From positions 1 to 27,714 of the forward strand of contig JACZWF010000003.1 of the NCBI GenBank assembly GCA_022572285.1: a stretch of DNA of 27,714 nucleotides, written 5' to 3'. The number at the start of each line of letters is the position of its first letter. Position 1 is the first letter of the stretch. Source of the stretch: Nitrososphaerota archaeon. GTDB lineage: Archaea; Thermoproteota; Nitrososphaeria; Nitrososphaerales; UBA57. Below the pieces are notes generated by a model that searched no databases, was not told the origin of the DNA, and saw nothing but the letters and a program-made list of their open reading frames with translations. A program made the position numbers and the translations under genes. Below, one piece after another: positions 1 through 8,088 of the stretch.

Positions 1-221
1 CACTCTCCGAAGGAAATTCTCTCAGATCGGCCCTCTCGACTGACCTGGACTCCTTCTCCATAGCTATTGCAGAGAACCGCCAGCACCCTTGCGTCGTCAT
101 CTTGGGCAGCTGCACGTAGTGAAGGTGCTAGAGCAGTTCCCAGTAACAGTGACGCAATTATTGTTATGTAGACCATATGGATGTATCTGTTGTTTGGAAG
201 TTGAAGTGAACTTATGTTCAT
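1..221 (-). CDS. Secreted or membrane-anchored protein, N-terminal fragment (runs off window)
   Basis: An open frame on the minus strand starts with ATG at 221 and runs through base 1 without a stop, so only the first 73 codons are present. The N-terminus is MNISSLQLPNNRYIH, then a hydrophobic stretch (about residues 16-36) rich in I, L, V and A, ending in small residues (LRAAAQDDD) that look like a signal-peptidase site. An internal ATG at 176 (residue 16) would put the signal peptide at the very start and may be the true start. The mature part begins acidic (QDDDARVL) and then reads VLAVLCNSYGEGVQVSREG. I do not recognise the family. A secreted product is inferred from the signal-like segment only. 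Confidence 0.6.
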   Translation of the reverse strand, partial: MNISSLQLPNNRYIHMVYITIIASLLLGTALAPSLRAAAQDDDARVLAVLCNSYGEGVQVSREGRSERISFGE

Positions 222-624
222 AGTCCCGCATATGAGGCATACTAAGGTATTACATTGAGGTTAGAATAATTCTAAGTTTACGAAACGAAACAGTTGACGC
301 ATGACTCTTCTACCGGCAGCCTCAATAATTCGTTCCAAGGCTCCATAATTCGTTTTACGCTTCACGACCCTAATATAGGTGGCCACCCGAAAGTAACAAA
401 GAGGTGGATCAGTTAGTTTGAAACTTCACGAAACTACCCAGGTTGGAATGATGAATATCCCATGATATTCGACACTCAGTCTAAATCCAATCCCAGAGAG
501 GAGCTTCGTCCTATACCTGGTCCTAAGGGCAGTAACATTCTATTCACCATTATGCATTCAGCTCACCGAAATAGGTTCGATGAAACTGTTCTACAATTGT
601 TGATTGCGCGCGCTTTGAAAATCT
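222..624. other. 403-base intergenic region with a 20-base tandem imperfect repeat
   Basis: No convincing gene is seen between the left-edge secreted protein and the MFS gene, which diverge. Two 20-base units lie side by side at 321-340 and 341-360. They share the core ATAATTCGTT (325-334 and 345-354), spaced exactly 20 bases, about two helical turns. An 8-base GCGCGCGC tract lies at 606-613, just before the MFS start. I see no clear TATA box at the expected distance from base 625. Confidence 0.5.
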
Positions 625-1842
625 ATGCGGACAATTAACAAGACAAGCATTCGCAATCTAACCATTCTACTAGGAAGTACGATGACCGTCTTAGCAGGTG
701 CCCTCCTCGCCCCAGCTCTGCCGGACATGGCTGAAGCGTTTCGAGATGTTCCAAACGCAGAGTTCTTGGTCAGACTTACTTTGACTATGCCTGCTCTCTT
801 CATCGCAATTGGCGCTCCATTCGCCGGGATCTTGCTGGATAGGATAGGGCGGAAACCAGTTATCGCGGCCTCTTTGGTACTCTATGGTATATCTGGAACC
901 TCTGGGTTTTTCGCAGACTCTTTACTAGTTATTCTGATAGGAAGGGCGTTCCTTGGACTCTCAGTGGCTGGACTAATGACTGGATTTACGACCCTAATTG
1001 TTGATTATTTTAAGGGGGCTCGACTAAACCAGTTTTTGGGTTATCAAGGAGCTTTCATAGGTCTCGGTGGAGTGGTCTACCTCCTCCTCGCCGGATTGTT
1101 GGCCGATATCGGTTGGCGATTCCCATTCCTGATTCATCTCGCTGCATTTCTCGTGTTGCCAGGCCTCTTGTTTGCCATTGATGAACCTGCTAGAGCGAAA
1201 GCTAGTACGGACTCAGCGAATCAGAAGGCGACTTTTCCCTTAAGACCCTTCATCATTATTTATTCCATCACCTTCATTACCATGGCAATCGAATTCGTAA
1301 TTGTTCTTCAGTTACCTTTCTACCTAACGGCAGTAGGAGGCGCTACTAATAGTCAAGTGGGAATTGCCCTAGCTGCCCAAACGTTCGCAGCAGTCTTCAC
1401 GGCTCTTCTATACCGCCGAATCAGGGCACGACTATCGTTTCTGAGTATCTCAGCCTTCATATTTCTCGCGATTGGAATCAACCACATTATCATATCAACA
1501 ACTGCGTCTTATGGCATCGTCTTGGTAGCCTTGTTAATTGGAGGCCTTGGCTTGGGAGTCCTCGCCCCGAATCTAGGCGCATGGGTCGCGTCCACTGCTC
1601 CATCTTCTATGATGGGTCGAGCGATGGGTGGCTTCGCAGTGTTCCTCTTTGTCGGACAGTTCTTCGCCCCAATTATCAGCGAGCCACTTATAGTACAACT
1701 GGGATTCAGTGGAGCTTTCGGTATACTGGGTTCGATATCAATCCTGCTAACTATCGCCATCCTCGCATTAGTCGGGTACAAGCGATTCATAGCGTATGGA
1801 CCATCTAAGGTTCAGGGGAACAAATTAGCAAGCGAGTCATAA
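625..1842 (+). CDS. Major facilitator superfamily (MFS) transporter
   Basis: A 405-residue, strongly hydrophobic protein of the usual MFS length, with about twelve likely membrane segments and a hydrophilic central linker near residues 190-205 (DEPARAKASTDSANQK). The diagnostic loop 2-3 motif A (G-x-L-x-D-R-x-G-R-K) is at residues 68-77 as GILLDRIGRK. The protein should act in the cytoplasmic membrane as a proton-coupled exporter or importer. The substrate cannot be read from sequence; the general look (LAPALPDMAEAF early in TM1, motif A) is that of the drug/metabolite efflux branch. ATG at 625 is the first in-frame start. The gene stands alone, followed by 265 bases with a short GGCC-TGA-GGCC hairpin at about 1854-1864 that could mark the transcript end. 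Confidence 0.88.
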   Translation: MRTINKTSIRNLTILLGSTMTVLAGALLAPALPDMAEAFRDVPNAEFLVRLTLTMPALFIAIGAPFAGILLDRIGRKPVIAASLVLYGISGTSGFFADSLLVILIGRAFLGLSVAGLMTGFTTLIVDYFKGARLNQFLGYQGAFIGLGGVVYLLLAGLLADIGWRFPFLIHLAAFLVLPGLLFAIDEPARAKASTDSANQKATFPLRPFIIIYSITFITMAIEFVIVLQLPFYLTAVGGATNSQVGIALAAQTFAAVFTALLYRRIRARLSFLSISAFIFLAIGINHIIISTTASYGIVLVALLIGGLGLGVLAPNLGAWVASTAPSSMMGRAMGGFAVFLFVGQFFAPIISEPLIVQLGFSGAFGILGSISILLTIAILALVGYKRFIAYGPSKVQGNKLASES

Positions 1843-2107
1843 GATAACCAAGGCCTGAGGCCTGAGATGACGGTTAGTTACAGACCGATCCTAGTCACTA
1901 CGATACTTTTTCTGAATTCTTTCGAAATAGAACGACTTTTGACTACCGTTAATCACTTTCTCCACGTGATATAGTAGAACTATGTATGCCGCATTATCAT
2001 TCCCAGGTTTTGCGATTAATCACTCTTTCCCATCACGACCCATTCTACGATAGGCATATATCCCACGTACCTATAATTGCCAGATATCATCATCGGGGCT
2101 AAAGAAA

Positions 2108-2734
2108 TTGAATGACATAGAGAATAGGATCGTCAAGTACATTGCCGAGAATGGGCCTTCGAGCCCGTATGAATTCCATATAGAGCCAAAAAGGATGGAA
2201 TATGGAAATATATCCGCATTCAAATCTCTTCATTCTGCTGGCGTAATATTCCCAATTGGGGAGAAATCCGAACACGGCGGCCAGAAATTCGATTTCACGG
2301 CCTTGGGTTCACTATATGCGCTCCACCGAGGTAATTTTGACCTTCAAAAAGCTAAGAGCTATTGGGGCAGGACTACAAAGGACGAGTATATGGCCGCAGG
2401 AACAGAGTTACTAGATCGATTCGAGAACGAGTTAGGGATTGAAGAATCTAATATTAAGGAAGAAATGATTCGCATGCTACTATATGACCATGCGAGAGGC
2501 GCGACTCATCATCAGATATTCACTCAACTCGCTCGGGTCTATCAAAATCATCCCGCTTTGGACATGCTCAAAGATAATCCAATAGTTCAAAATGCCGTCC
2601 AAAGACTTCGACCCTCGTTTATCAAAAGCGATCTCTCGACGTTAGATCAGATGCAGCGCGCGCGCGCGATGCAGAGGATAGCGGACACAAAAAAGCGTGG
2701 CAACTCTAACCCTCACTCTAACTTGGGACCTTAA
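2108..2734 (+). CDS. Hypothetical protein, winged-helix-like N-terminus
   Basis: A 208-residue soluble protein starting at TTG 2108; the ATG two bases further on is out of frame, so TTG is the only upstream start for the conserved-looking N-terminus. Residues 1-75 (IVKYIAENGPSSPYEF, then ...SALKSLHSAGVIF-like helix and a glycine-containing turn, then a strand FDFTALGSLYAL) have the helix-helix-wing order of a winged-helix domain. The remainder is helical and charged. I do not recognise the family; a transcription-regulator-like role is a guess. The C-terminal part is odd: a 13-base alternating GC tract at 2656-2668 encodes RARA, and the last 15 residues (KKRGNSNPHSNLGP) look unstructured. Confidence 0.6.
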   Translation: MNDIENRIVKYIAENGPSSPYEFHIEPKRMEYGNISAFKSLHSAGVIFPIGEKSEHGGQKFDFTALGSLYALHRGNFDLQKAKSYWGRTTKDEYMAAGTELLDRFENELGIEESNIKEEMIRMLLYDHARGATHHQIFTQLARVYQNHPALDMLKDNPIVQNAVQRLRPSFIKSDLSTLDQMQRARAMQRIADTKKRGNSNPHSNLGP

Positions 2735-3107
2735 TCTTCACACTAATCTGCAGTCCACGAACAGCTCTCAAAGGCCTTCGTTATATGCGCGCGCTAAATC
2801 GTGTAGACCCAAATACTCTGCATTCCGGATCTCAGATTGCTTGTACCACCTGAAAAAGCCAACATATTCTGGGAAGCAGATCAACAAATGAAGAATACCA
2901 TTCTCACCCAAGTAGAGCCAGCTTAAAAACCGCAAATTAATCAGACTAAATTGACACCAGGCTAGAATAGTCAATTTCCGTCTGCGAGAAGGCTAATCCA
3001 ATGCCGGGAACATTATCTTTGCGTATCTGATTAGTTACTAATTACTATAGTAAACTAGTAACTAAACTAACAGTTGCCCGCTTAAACTTCTTGTAATAAT
3101 ATTTTTA
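2735..3107. other. AT-rich intergenic stretch without a supported gene
   Basis: The 373 bases between the hypothetical protein and the sulfotransferase-like gene contain short open frames on both strands, but none has a credible start or a protein-like composition. An alternating GCGCGCGC tract is at 2787-2794. From about 2990 the sequence is strongly AT-rich and contains repeated CTAGTAACTA-like words (about 3030-3070). It may be a scar of insertion or degraded genes; nothing more can be said. Confidence 0.4.
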
Positions 3108-3647
3108 CTACTGAGGATTTTTAGTACCCAGAATAGGTCTTTCATGAGGAAAAGCGGCTTTCGGGACTGGTTCCGACAAAAAATTGCAAAAAGTTTGCCA
3201 TGGATTTTTTTCTTCAAACAAGTTAAGCCGCAGTAGCTCACCATTTCTCTGCCTAAAGAAGTCTTGCACTTCAGTTTCATATTCAGCTATGTCGGGAAGA
3301 TCAACGATGTCAAATCTCCCATTCGATTGTAACCACTCCTCTCTGTTAAATTTCCCAATGGAAACCAACCAATCTTCCTTCTTTCTAGTTGTAAGAACAT
3401 ATTTAGGATCAGGCCTCCCTCGGTTTTCCTCAAATAACTTTCGATAATTCTTATAGTAAGAGTTGTCAACTACGAAGGCCTTCTTCGAAGACGGAGCTAA
3501 ATAATTCATTTGTTTGCTTTGGAGAATACAAAAATGAGAACCCGAATATCCCAAAATTTCCAAGGCCTTCGATATACTAGTTGTACCTGTTCTAGGAAGT
3601 CCTAACCCAATAACCTTTTGGGACACAGCTTTCACACCGAATTCCAA
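3108..3647 (-). CDS. Small sulfotransferase-like P-loop protein
   Basis: A 179-residue protein starting at ATG 3647. Residues 16-24 (GLPRTGTTS) match the 5'-phosphosulfate-binding P-loop of sulfotransferases, followed by a helix SISKALEILGY typical of the Sulfotransfer_4 branch. A strand-plus-helix YVLTTRKKEDW fits the 3'-phosphate-binding region, and the end (WQTFCNFLSEPVPKAAFPHE) matches the family's W-x3-C-x-FL-x2-PVP-x3-FP signature. If active it would move sulfate from PAPS to an unknown acceptor. At 179 residues it is shorter than the usual 200-220, with the middle compressed. The gene and its flanks are visibly more AT-rich than the surrounding genes, which suggests recent acquisition. 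It stands alone and faces Mtd divergently. Confidence 0.7.
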   Translation of the reverse strand: MEFGVKAVSQKVIGLGLPRTGTTSISKALEILGYSGSHFCILQSKQMNYLAPSSKKAFVVDNSYYKNYRKLFEENRGRPDPKYVLTTRKKEDWLVSIGKFNREEWLQSNGRFDIVDLPDIAEYETEVQDFFRQRNGELLRLNLFEEKNPWQTFCNFLSEPVPKAAFPHERPILGTKNPQ

Positions 3648-3747
3648 AATTTAAATCTCTTTAGGAGATCTAGTTCAATGCTCAGTCGGAGGTGCTCAAC
3701 CAAAGAGCATACCATTAACTAGTTATTCGGGTTGCTTTTAGATATTT

Positions 3748-4590
3748 GTGGGAGGAATAGATAATATAATCAAGGTCTCGATCCTGAAGATTGGCTTCAT
3801 CGGCATAACTACTCTGATAGAGGCCATACTGGATGAGAGAGCTTCTAGGAACGATATCGCAGTTTTCTCAGTCTCCTCGGGGTCGAAGATGGATGAGAAG
3901 GGGATCAAAATAGTCGAGGAGATATCATCGGCTCTTGAAACGGACCTTTTTCTCCTAGTCTCTCCGAATGCATCCCTCCCAGGTCCTAAAGCGTTTGCAG
4001 AACGGCTTGCAAGCCGTAAACCGACTATCTTGATATCGGATGCACCAGCCAAAAAGATCATTGACGAGATTAAAGGCAAACTGGGTTATCTTATCATAGA
4101 AGCAGATCCGTTAATTGGTGTAAGAAAGGAGTTCCTCGATCCCGTCGAGATGGCAATCTTCAATAGTGATGTGATAAAGGTTCTTGCAGTGACCGGGGTA
4201 ATACGAGTTTTACATTCAGAGATCGATAGAGTTATCTTGGAACTTTCATCCAATGGCCACGCTAGACTCCCATCCTTAGTGATCACCAAAGATGTCACGA
4301 TGACCAGCTCTGGCTTTTCAAATCCATATGCAAAGGCAAAAGCCATGGCGAGCTATGAAACAGCTCGACATGCGGCAATTCTAGCGTCTGAAGGTGCTTA
4401 TCGAGAGAAGAATCGCGAAAGGTACTTAATCTTGGTGGCAGCCGCACATGAGCTATTAAGAGATGCAGCTAGAGTAGCAGATGAGGCGCGAGAATTAGAG
4501 AAGGGTAATGACTCTGTATCAAGGATCATTCATGAAGCCGATGGAAGTCAAAGAGAAAAGAAAAGACTGATAGATGATTTCCCAAGATGA
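3748..4590 (+). CDS. mtd: F420-dependent methylenetetrahydromethanopterin dehydrogenase
   Basis: A 280-residue protein, close to the 275-285 residues of archaeal Mtd. It interconverts methylene- and methenyl-tetrahydromethanopterin with coenzyme F420 as hydride carrier, in the cytoplasm. Family landmarks are visible from start to end: ILKIGFIG and LLDERA-like EAILDERASRND near the N-terminus, SPNASLPGPKAFAE (family form GPNPAAPGP), ISDAPAKK, REFLDPVEMAIFNSDV (nearly identical to the family's REFLDPVEMA.YN.D), KVLAVTGVIRV, FSNPYAKAKAMASYE and the C-terminal ERYLILVAAAHELLRDA plus DEARELEKGNDSV. GTG at 3748 is the only reasonable start upstream of the first strand. No other one-carbon genes adjoin it. 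Mtd is best known from methanogens and Archaeoglobus; here it most likely serves one-carbon/formaldehyde metabolism or F420 redox balance. Confidence 0.9.
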   Translation: MGGIDNIIKVSILKIGFIGITTLIEAILDERASRNDIAVFSVSSGSKMDEKGIKIVEEISSALETDLFLLVSPNASLPGPKAFAERLASRKPTILISDAPAKKIIDEIKGKLGYLIIEADPLIGVRKEFLDPVEMAIFNSDVIKVLAVTGVIRVLHSEIDRVILELSSNGHARLPSLVITKDVTMTSSGFSNPYAKAKAMASYETARHAAILASEGAYREKNRERYLILVAAAHELLRDAARVADEARELEKGNDSVSRIIHEADGSQREKKRLIDDFPR

Positions 4591-4711
4591 CTTATTAGAC
4601 GGATTATCAATCCATATTCCCATCCAATAACTCGATGAGTAGGATACTGCTGGACAAGGAATCGTAATCTGGCTCAAAGGATATTAGCAATCACGCGGTG
4701 GGCTTCTCCTA

Positions 4712-5905
4712 ATGAATTCCCGCCGAGTCAGGAACGTTTCCGCTACAATCGGTATCGTTTTGATTCTGGGAGGTCTAGGGGGTTACCTTTACTTTTTGCA
4801 GGATCAATTAAATGATGCTACTTTCAATATCGACAAGCTGAGGAGAGAGATATCATCTATAAATCGAGAACTTGAGAGAGAGTCATTTTCGGCTGGCAGA
4901 GATTCCGAGGGACAGGCTCAAGTCCCGAATCAGATCCCATCACGGTCCGAAAGCGAGTTATCTGACATAGCTGATCTCTATGAAAGGGTAAGAGAATCAG
5001 TCGTATCGATACAAACGGCAAATAGCCGTGGGTCTGGATGGGTATTTGACACCGAGAATCATATTGTGACTAACAATCATGTGGTTGCAGGGGTATCTGA
5101 GGCAGAGGTGACATTGCATAATCGCATTACTTTATCTACCATTGTAATTGGCAGGGACCCCTTTAGTGATCTTGCCGTGCTTGAGGTTATCGACAGTTTG
5201 ATCTCATTAACACCACTCCCGTTAGGTGATTCAAATGATATCAGAGTTGGCGAGCCGGTAATTGCAATAGGAAATCCATTTGGCTTTTCCGGATCTGTGA
5301 GCAGTGGAATAGTCAGTCAAAAGGGGAGGCTCTTTCCGTCCCAAGGCGGATACTCCATTTCTAACATGATTCAGATTGATGTACCCATTAATCCCGGCAA
5401 TTCTGGAGGACCTTTAATCAATATGCGTGGCGAAGTTATAGGTATTACCACTGGCGCTATTACCAACACTGGAGCCTTTAGCGGAGTTGGTTTTGCAATT
5501 CCTGCGAGCACATCTAGGAGAGTAGTACCTGAACTAATTCAGAATGGATTCTATGAACACCCTTGGATAGGAGTTGCTGGCTTGGATATCGACAAGTCTA
5601 TCGCTGAAGTCATGAACCTTGACCGCAATAGGGGATTCCTCATAACTTTAATATTTCCAGGTAGCCCTGCTCTTGAGGGTGGGCTAAGAGCCGGCAGTGA
5701 AAGAATCATCATCGGAGGAAATTCAATCAATATAGGAGGCGATGTAATTATTGCTGTTGATGGTAGAGATGTATTTCAACTCGATGATATCATATCGTAT
5801 ATTGATGAGAATAAGAGGCCCGCAGACGATGTCATCTTCACAGTCATTAGAGATGGCAGAGAAAAAGACATTACAGTCATGCTAGGCGTAAGACCTCCTC
5901 CCTAA
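4712..5905 (+). CDS. Membrane-anchored HtrA/DegP-type serine protease with PDZ domain
   Basis: A 397-residue protein. Residues 11-29 form a single membrane segment, followed by a short coiled-coil-like stalk (QDQLNDATFNIDKLRREIS). A trypsin-like protease domain spans about 85-275 with the full catalytic triad visible: His123 in TNNHVV, Asp153 in FSDLAVLEV and Ser231 in NPGNSGGPL. A PDZ domain follows (about 285-395), with the FLITLIFPGSPALEGGL carboxylate-binding region and GDVIIAVDGRDV. Topology should place protease and PDZ outside the membrane, where HtrA proteins degrade or refold damaged envelope proteins. The start is ATG 4712. The gene is free-standing between mtd and glnA, with over 100 bases on each side. 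Confidence 0.93.
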   Translation: MNSRRVRNVSATIGIVLILGGLGGYLYFLQDQLNDATFNIDKLRREISSINRELERESFSAGRDSEGQAQVPNQIPSRSESELSDIADLYERVRESVVSIQTANSRGSGWVFDTENHIVTNNHVVAGVSEAEVTLHNRITLSTIVIGRDPFSDLAVLEVIDSLISLTPLPLGDSNDIRVGEPVIAIGNPFGFSGSVSSGIVSQKGRLFPSQGGYSISNMIQIDVPINPGNSGGPLINMRGEVIGITTGAITNTGAFSGVGFAIPASTSRRVVPELIQNGFYEHPWIGVAGLDIDKSIAEVMNLDRNRGFLITLIFPGSPALEGGLRAGSERIIIGGNSINIGGDVIIAVDGRDVFQLDDIISYIDENKRPADDVIFTVIRDGREKDITVMLGVRPPP

Positions 5906-6008
5906 TAGATCAGCTTCATCTAGTAATCATCATTGGAGCAAACATCATGACAGACGGTCATCTTGAAGCCATCTGGTTGACACGATACACAGAATTCAGA
6001 CCGCGTTA

Positions 6009-6016
6009 TTTTTATA
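6009..6016 (+). promoter_or_regulatory. TATA box of glutamine synthetase
   Basis: TTTTTATA centred about 31 bases before ATG 6044. An archaeal TATA box fires about 26 bases downstream, giving a transcript with at most a few leader bases. A 5-bp inverted repeat (ATGAC-N5-GTCAT, 5947-5961) lies upstream and could be an operator. Confidence 0.6.
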
Positions 6017-6043
6017 CGTACGACACGCCTCGAAAAATTGACT

Positions 6044-7513
6044 ATGCCATTCTCTATCGATTCAGAAGGGAAGATTCAAACCATCAAAAGGACGGGTCAG
6101 GATATTTTAGAGACCATTAAGAAGGAGAAACTAATATTCGTAGATCTTCACTTCACCGACGTTCCTGGCAAACTTCAGCATACGACAGTGCCTGCGAGGA
6201 CTATTGACACAACATCGTTTGAAACAGGTATACCAAAGCTTGACGGCTCTTCGATTAGAGGCTTCACATCGATTTCTGAGTCAGATATGATTCTGAAACC
6301 AGATCCATCTACCTTCGTTGTGATTCCATGGTCCAATGAGGATCATAAATACGGCAGAGTATTTTGTGATGTCTTCTGGGGGTTCGGACAGGGGAGGCTG
6401 TCACGAGATCCGCGTGGTGTTGCTCAAAGGGCCGAAGCGCACCTCAAGAGCTTTGGATTCGATATTTCTTATTGGGGGCCAGAACTTGAGTTCTTCGTTT
6501 TCGATAAGGTGACATGGGATACATCCACTCCATATAAAAGCCAAGGCTATAGTATCGAGAGCGAGGAAGCTGCATGGGCACCTACTGGTACTAGCTACCC
6601 CATTAGATTCAAAGAAGGGTACTTTCCCGCTCCCCCCCAGGATACTCTGATGGATTTGCGAAACGAAGTTGTTAAGCTCCTTGAACAGAATTTTGGGATA
6701 CTTTGTGACGCTCACCACCACGAGGTATCGACGGCTGGGCAAGGAGAGATCAACATGCGTTATGATAGCTTAACGAACATGGCAGATAACGTGCAGACCC
6801 TCAAGTATGTTGTCAAAAACGTCGCGCATCAAAGAGGGAAGGTTGCAACCTTTATGCCGAAGCCCATCTTCATGGATAACGCTTCTGGGATGCACGTACA
6901 CCAAAGCTTGTGGAAAGATGGAACGAATACTTTCTATGATCCTGATGACCAGTACGCCGAATTAAGTCAGATAGGTCGCTACTATGGTGGGGGACTGATG
7001 GAACACAGCAGAGCGTTGGCATGCATAATTGCTCCTACGACCAATTCCTACAAAAGGTTGGTCCCAGGATTTGAGGCGCCTGTGTATATCGCATGGAGTC
7101 GAAGAAACAGGTCTGCTAATGTTCGGGTGCCTATATACGAGAAAGGTCCAGCCTCATCTGCGGCAAAGAGATTAGAGTTCCGATGTCCTGACCCAACAGC
7201 TAATCCATATCTTGCCTTCCCGGCAATGCTAGCAGCTGGTCTAGATGGAATTAAGAAGAAAGTGGATATAGGTAATCCAGTTGACGAGAATATCTATCTT
7301 CTTTCCCCTGAAAGGAGAGGGGAGCTTGGCATCAAAGAGCTTCCAAAAGATCTGGGTGAAGCAGCAGACGAACTAGAAAGCGATCAGGAATTCCTAAAAC
7401 CTCTCTTAGGCTCAGATGTCATCGACATAATGATAGAGAATGCTAGGGCTCAACACCTTGAAGTTAGCATGCGACCACACCCGCACGAATTCTATCTGTA
7501 TTTTGATGTCTAA
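6044..7513 (+). CDS. glnA: Glutamine synthetase type I
   Basis: Makes glutamine from glutamate, ammonium and ATP; cytoplasmic dodecamer and entry point for nitrogen assimilation. The frame gives 489 residues from ATG 6044, close to the 440-490 usual for GSI. The beta-grasp N-domain (FVDLHFTDVPGKLQH) is followed by the catalytic domain with GPELEFFVFD (metal-binding Glu), HHEVSTAGQGEINMRYD, the ATP-binding NASGMHVHQSLW, the glutamate-binding region NSYKRLVPGFEAPVY and RLEFRCPDPTANPYLAFPA. The adenylylation site NLYDLP of the beta subtype is replaced by NIYLLSPERR, with no suitable tyrosine-Asp-Leu-Pro context, so adenylylation control is unlikely. A TTG at 6038 could extend it by two codons, but the TATA box position favours ATG 6044. 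Transcribed alone. Confidence 0.93.
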   Translation: MPFSIDSEGKIQTIKRTGQDILETIKKEKLIFVDLHFTDVPGKLQHTTVPARTIDTTSFETGIPKLDGSSIRGFTSISESDMILKPDPSTFVVIPWSNEDHKYGRVFCDVFWGFGQGRLSRDPRGVAQRAEAHLKSFGFDISYWGPELEFFVFDKVTWDTSTPYKSQGYSIESEEAAWAPTGTSYPIRFKEGYFPAPPQDTLMDLRNEVVKLLEQNFGILCDAHHHEVSTAGQGEINMRYDSLTNMADNVQTLKYVVKNVAHQRGKVATFMPKPIFMDNASGMHVHQSLWKDGTNTFYDPDDQYAELSQIGRYYGGGLMEHSRALACIIAPTTNSYKRLVPGFEAPVYIAWSRRNRSANVRVPIYEKGPASSAAKRLEFRCPDPTANPYLAFPAMLAAGLDGIKKKVDIGNPVDENIYLLSPERRGELGIKELPKDLGEAADELESDQEFLKPLLGSDVIDIMIENARAQHLEVSMRPHPHEFYLYFDV

Positions 7514-7570
7514 CGCTAAAAGTCGACAACCACATTTAATTTACACATACCCTTTAGGAGGTTGGCGACG

Positions 7571-7702
7571 ATGATTTTCCGAACGAAGTACAACGCGCTC
7601 ACGGTCAGAGGAAGAGAGAGAGAAGAGGCTCTTCCCACGATTTTAGCGGAATTCTTCATAGTATTCCATCTAGAGCTACTCCCAGGTTTCTGGGACAAAT
7701 AA
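7571..7702 (+). CDS. Small ORF, 43 aa, with strong Shine-Dalgarno site
   Basis: ATG 7571 to TAA 7702 encodes 43 residues beginning MIFRTKYNALTVRGRERE and ending in a hydrophobic-aromatic tail (ILAEFFIVFHLELLPGFWDK). The start is preceded at a normal distance by AGGAGG (7556-7561), one of the best Shine-Dalgarno matches in this window, and by an AT-rich TATA-like element (about 7532-7541). The tail could be an amphipathic or membrane-inserting helix. I do not recognise it. It lies between glnA (stop 58 bases upstream) and the convergent DUF59 gene, so it may ride on the glnA transcript. Being so short, it could be chance. Confidence 0.42.
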   Translation: MIFRTKYNALTVRGREREEALPTILAEFFIVFHLELLPGFWDK

Positions 7703-7720
7703 TTAAAGAACGAATTACTA

Positions 7721-8041
7721 TTACTCTTGCGTATTGATTCGCTGGTTAATCTGATCGGACATCATATGGTTAGATACCAGGACCTTCACAGAATCAGCGC
7801 CTTTCAAGGATTTGATGCGTGATTTTATGTCATTTGAGATCTGCATAGCAAAGATCGGAGGGCAATATGGAGTCGTCGCGTGATACTTCACCTCGATAGA
7901 ATTACTGTCACCGATATTAATCTCATCAATTAGACCCCATGAATCATCCTCACCCATTTCCAATATTGGCATGTTTATCTCTGGATCGACCACGTCAGCT
8001 ATGGCCTCTAAAATCTCATCCTCATTAATGGGGCTATCCAT
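7721..8041 (-). CDS. DUF59/MIP18-family iron-sulfur assembly protein
   Basis: A 106-residue protein starting at ATG 8041. The MIP18/DUF59 (PaaD-, SufT-like) family helps insert iron-sulfur clusters into target proteins. Here the N-terminal helix and DPEI motif (VVDPEINMPILEMG, residues 17-30), the central strands and the signature TTPYCPP with the conserved Cys60 (residues 56-62) are all present, and the C-terminal strand is VKVLVSNHMM. Length is normal. A TATA box (AATTTAAA, 8064-8071) sits 27 bases upstream of ATG, so it can be transcribed leaderless on its own, although the mini-KaiC gene upstream is only 47 bases away on the same strand. Confidence 0.85.
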   Translation of the reverse strand: MDSPINEDEILEAIADVVDPEINMPILEMGEDDSWGLIDEINIGDSNSIEVKYHATTPYCPPIFAMQISNDIKSRIKSLKGADSVKVLVSNHMMSDQINQRINTQE

Positions 8042-8063
8042 CCCATTTGAACAGTTGTTGTTG

Positions 8064-8071
8064 AATTTAAA
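8064..8071 (-). promoter_or_regulatory. TATA box of the DUF59 gene
   Basis: AATTTAAA is centred 27 bases upstream of the ATG at 8041 on the minus strand, the spacing of a leaderless archaeal promoter. Confidence 0.55.
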
Positions 8072-8088
8072 CCTGTAGTCTAGCAGGA

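Noticed and set aside
1509..1790. 93-codon minus-strand frame inside the MFS gene
   Set aside because: Lies wholly opposite a well-supported transporter; composition is that of an antisense shadow.
2768..2974. 68-codon minus-strand frame in the AT-rich gap
   Set aside because: Weak TTG start, no ribosome-binding site, no domain-like order; overlapping frame on the other strand is equally long.
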